Below, piece after piece: positions 27,382 to 29,545 of a DNA stretch of 29,545 nucleotides. The stretch comes from Leishmania donovani (taxonomy: Eukaryota; Euglenozoa; Kinetoplastea; Trypanosomatida; Trypanosomatidae), in contig NC_018247.1 in the NCBI RefSeq assembly GCF_000227135.1, positions 307,857-337,401 on the forward strand, given 5' to 3'. Each line of letters starts with the position of its first letter. Positions within the stretch are counted from its first letter, which is position 1. The position numbers and the translations under genes were made by a program. The notes beneath the pieces were generated by a model, which was not told where the DNA came from, ran no database searches, and worked only from the letters and a program-made list of their open reading frames with translations.

Positions 27382-28350
27382 GGGGCGAGGGTGTTCTATC
27401 GTGAAGCGGATGCCTCGTGTAGGCAATGCCGTAGGCGAGCGGCCGCTGCCGGCCCATCTGCTACTCGTACAGGCAGGTGATGTGCAAAGTAGTGGACGGT
27501 CACGTGCAGGCCACAATCCTCGCTGTATTACTGCTGTCGCGCGCATGCGCTGCGAGAGACTGATAAGCCCGGCCCGACCGCGCGGAGCTTGCGACGTGGC
27601 GCCTACGGTACGCTGGCTGAGGGCGCAGAATCGCCCGCGGTCAAGACAACGGGCATACTGTCCGACGCCTCCTCCACGACTCCCGCGATCCGATGCGGCC
27701 GCAGAACATGTGGAAGGTACAGCACGCCCACGACCTGCTAGCCTACTGACGGAGAGCACGAGCCCGTTAGCGCCGCCGAACACGGCATATTGCATCGCAG
27801 CGAAGCGTCGCATGGTGCGGGAGGTAGCGACGAGAAAGTGTGTCGAATTCCAGGTGGGAGGTCTTGCCTGCATGTAGATCACCGCCCCCTCCAAACTGCG
27901 GCGCGAGAGGTACAGTACCCCCACCGGTAGCATGCCGTTCTGCTGGCGGTTCCGTGCGCCCGCGCCTTGTTGGCGATGGTGCCGCCCCTCAGGGAAAAGC
28001 TCCTCGAGCAGGCCGCCTCCGCACGAGTCTTTTGGAGTGGCCCCTCCACCCCCACCACGTCTTCAGGGTACGCCACTTCGATGTGCTTCACCTCCATGTT
28101 AGTAGGGGAAGGAGTCTGTGGCTCTGCCAGCGCAAGAGAAGGGATGGTAGGAGACCAAAACGCGAGGAGAGCACGAGACATCAGTACACGCCGACACACC
28201 CCAGCGAGAGAGCGCAGAGAAGAGGAAATCGAGGAGGCTCTAGAGGGCAATCGCCAAGCAACTTAACCTCATCGATCGGCTCATCCGCTGGACTCTTCGT
28301 GGGTCACTCCGAAGAACAAGAAGTCGCGGCTCCACCTCCTGGCCTACCCT
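27382..28350. other. Atypical non-repetitive stretch, possible gene or retroposon relic
   Basis: Almost 1 kb with balanced composition and few homopolymers, unlike the CT/GT-rich spacers elsewhere. Several overlapping frames of roughly 100-215 codons are open on both strands, none with a recognisable domain and none with the strong codon bias of the real genes. Leishmania intergenic regions are known to carry degenerate retroposons (SIDER and DIRE elements), and this could be one, but I cannot identify the diagnostic 5' signature or a poly-A tail. It could also be a decayed gene. Confidence 0.25.
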
Positions 28351-28550
28351 AAATCACTTGACTTCGCGACCCCTTCGCTCAGTCAAGTACTCCTGCCATG
28401 CCGCACACGCACATAGCACCTTGCGTCTCACTGCTGTCATTCTATCGTCGCTGTTTCTTCCCTCTCCATCACCCAGAGTCACGCTCACAGGTTTCTTTTG
28501 GGGGGGCTTCCATTACTTCCATATTGCCTTCTGTCGTTGTTGGAGCGCCA

Positions 28551-28582
28551 CCTCCGTCTCTCTCTCTCTGTCTGTGTGCGAG
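28551..28582 (+). promoter_or_regulatory. Candidate trans-splice acceptor of the NSF gene
   Basis: A CT repeat tract (28551-28574) is followed by AG at 28581-28582, 58 nt before the ATG at 28640. Fits the pyrimidine-tract plus first-AG rule for spliced-leader addition. Confidence 0.5.
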
Positions 28583-28639
28583 CACGACACAAAGTCACAT
28601 ACACATCCCTTCGCCTTCTCGCCTGGTGAGTACGGAGCC

Positions 28640-29545
28640 ATGAGCCGCTATTATAGCGTGTGCTCCGTCCCAACAGACAATGACACGAAAACAAACTGCA
28701 TCTTTCTGAACACGGTGGACTTCGCCGAGGTGGCAGGCCCTCAGGCAGCCGCCACTGGAAACTCCTTCGCGGTGCTGGTGCAGGGCTTCCCATTCACGGT
28801 GTGCCGCAGCGATGTCGTGGAGCGTGGTGCGGTGGCGATGAACAGCATCCAGCGTCGCCTGCTTGGCTTGTCCACTGGTGCGCGCAGCACGGTGGTGCTG
28901 GAGCCGTTTCTGTCAAGGGTACCCAACATGCGCATCCTTCAGATTCAAGTAGAACCGATTTCGGCGCGACAGGCGATCATGCTGGACTGCCAGGCCTGCA
29001 TCGCCTACATGGAGAAAATGTACAGCGGGCAGTACTTTCGCGTCACACAGCAGCTGGCCATCGTCATGGACTCTGGTGAGCGCATGCGCGCCACTGTGAT
29101 GACAACGGAGCTGGTGGAGTCGAAGGAGGTGTCGGCTGCAAGCTTGGATATCGGCCGCTTCTCCCGCGGTGTAACTCAGGTGATCATTACCGCCAGCGAG
29201 GCCAGCGGCATTAACCTCATGAACGTGTCGGAGGCACAGATGGATGCGCAGCAGCCACAGCTGGTGCGCAACTTCAACCTAGAGAACCTCGGCATTGGTG
29301 GCCTGCGGGCCGAGTTCGGTCAGGTATTCCGTCGCGCATTCGCGAGTCGCATGTTGAAGCCATCCTTCATTAAAAAGCTTGCCCTGAAGCACGTCAAGGG
29401 TGTGCTGCTGTATGGCCCTCCTGGCACTGGTAAAACCCTCATCGCGCGTAAGATCGGGGAGATCCTGAACTGCCACGAGCCCAAGATTGTGAACGGTCCG
29501 GAGGTGTTCAACAAGTTCGTCGGCGGTACCGAGGAGAACATCCGC
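28640..29545 (+). CDS. NSF: NSF/Sec18 AAA+ ATPase, N-terminal part (cut by the window end)
   Basis: 302 codons are open from the ATG at 28640 (MSRYYSVCSVPTDNDTKTN) to the right edge, with no stop. The N-terminus has the PTD...TNC...DF pattern of the NSF N domain (about residues 1-200), which binds SNAP/SNARE complexes. The linker and D1 start follow: NFNLENLGIGGLRAEF, VFRRAFASR, HVKGVLLYGPPGTGKT. The Walker A motif is at residues 259-266, within one position of where it lies in animal NSF, with K265 as the nucleotide-binding lysine. Downstream, PKIVNGPEVFNKFVGGTEEN matches the D1 pore-loop area. NSF uses ATP to disassemble SNARE complexes after membrane fusion at Golgi, endosomal and plasma membranes. 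The GIGGL and FRRAFASR segments favour NSF over CDC48/p97. Walker B and D2 lie beyond the window. Confidence 0.95.
   Translation, partial: MSRYYSVCSVPTDNDTKTNCIFLNTVDFAEVAGPQAAATGNSFAVLVQGFPFTVCRSDVVERGAVAMNSIQRRLLGLSTGARSTVVLEPFLSRVPNMRILQIQVEPISARQAIMLDCQACIAYMEKMYSGQYFRVTQQLAIVMDSGERMRATVMTTELVESKEVSAASLDIGRFSRGVTQVIITASEASGINLMNVSEAQMDAQQPQLVRNFNLENLGIGGLRAEFGQVFRRAFASRMLKPSFIKKLALKHVKGVLLYGPPGTGKTLIARKIGEILNCHEPKIVNGPEVFNKFVGGTEENIR

Larger units (their letters stand above)
24868..28639. other. Long intergenic region with two assembly gaps and atypical sequence
   Basis: About 3.8 kb. 24868-26600 is mainly T-, GT- and CA-rich UTR-like sequence. 26600-27381 contains one possible small gene. 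27382-28350 is less repetitive and more evenly composed than other spacers in the window, with overlapping open frames on both strands but no recognised protein. 28380-28639 is pyrimidine-rich and likely holds the splice signals of the NSF gene. Two 99-N gaps (26268-26366, 26947-27045) interrupt it. Confidence 0.6.

Noticed and set aside
27376..27933. 185-codon minus-strand frame upstream of NSF
   Set aside because: It runs against the direction of the gene array, lacks a recognisable domain, and overlaps equally open forward frames.

Overview
The window looks like nuclear DNA of a trypanosomatid, most likely Leishmania or a close relative. The coding stretches are GC-rich with strong G/C third-position bias. 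All recognisable genes lie on the + strand in one head-to-tail array without visible introns. Gaps between genes are long and full of polypyrimidine tracts, (GT)n and poly-C runs, as expected of trans-spliced polycistronic units. I cannot name the species.

Layout. 3-230: 3' end of a gene entering from the left. 231-4958: very long low-complexity gap. 4959-16841: a giant gene for a protein of about 3960 residues. 18181-20271: a Misato/DML1-like tubulin-superfamily protein. 20909-23218: a tubulin-tyrosine-ligase-like (TTLL) protein. 23791-24867: a small helical protein with two similar ESCRT-associated-looking repeats. 24868-28639: a gap of about 3.8 kb with two runs of 99 N, one possible small gene and a stretch of unlike-UTR sequence. 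28640 to the right edge: the N-terminal 302 codons of NSF/Sec18, cut by the window end.

The standout is the giant gene. I read it as an RIIa-like docking segment, two cyclic-nucleotide-binding-like domains (the second split by about 275 residues), a PAS domain, a degenerate histidine-kinase core (DHp-like plus HATPase-like), a receiver-like domain that keeps its Asp/Ser/Lys residues, and a C-terminal MAPKKK/STE-type Ser/Thr kinase with a non-RD catalytic loop. In effect a PKA-regulatory-subunit-like module and a hybrid-histidine-kinase-like module are fused to a MAP3K-like kinase. The PAS and Ser/Thr kinase calls are strong, the first CNB and receiver-like calls good, and the RIIa, second CNB and histidine-kinase-core calls are inferences from motif spacing.

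Both N gaps are flanked by the same sequence on each side (108 bp exact, and 155 bp with one mismatch), so they are probably unmerged contig overlaps and not real duplications. Removing the second one joins an open frame of 173 codons. Misato and TTLL are both tubulin-related, but neighbours in trypanosomatid arrays are usually functionally unrelated, so I do not read this as a functional cluster.
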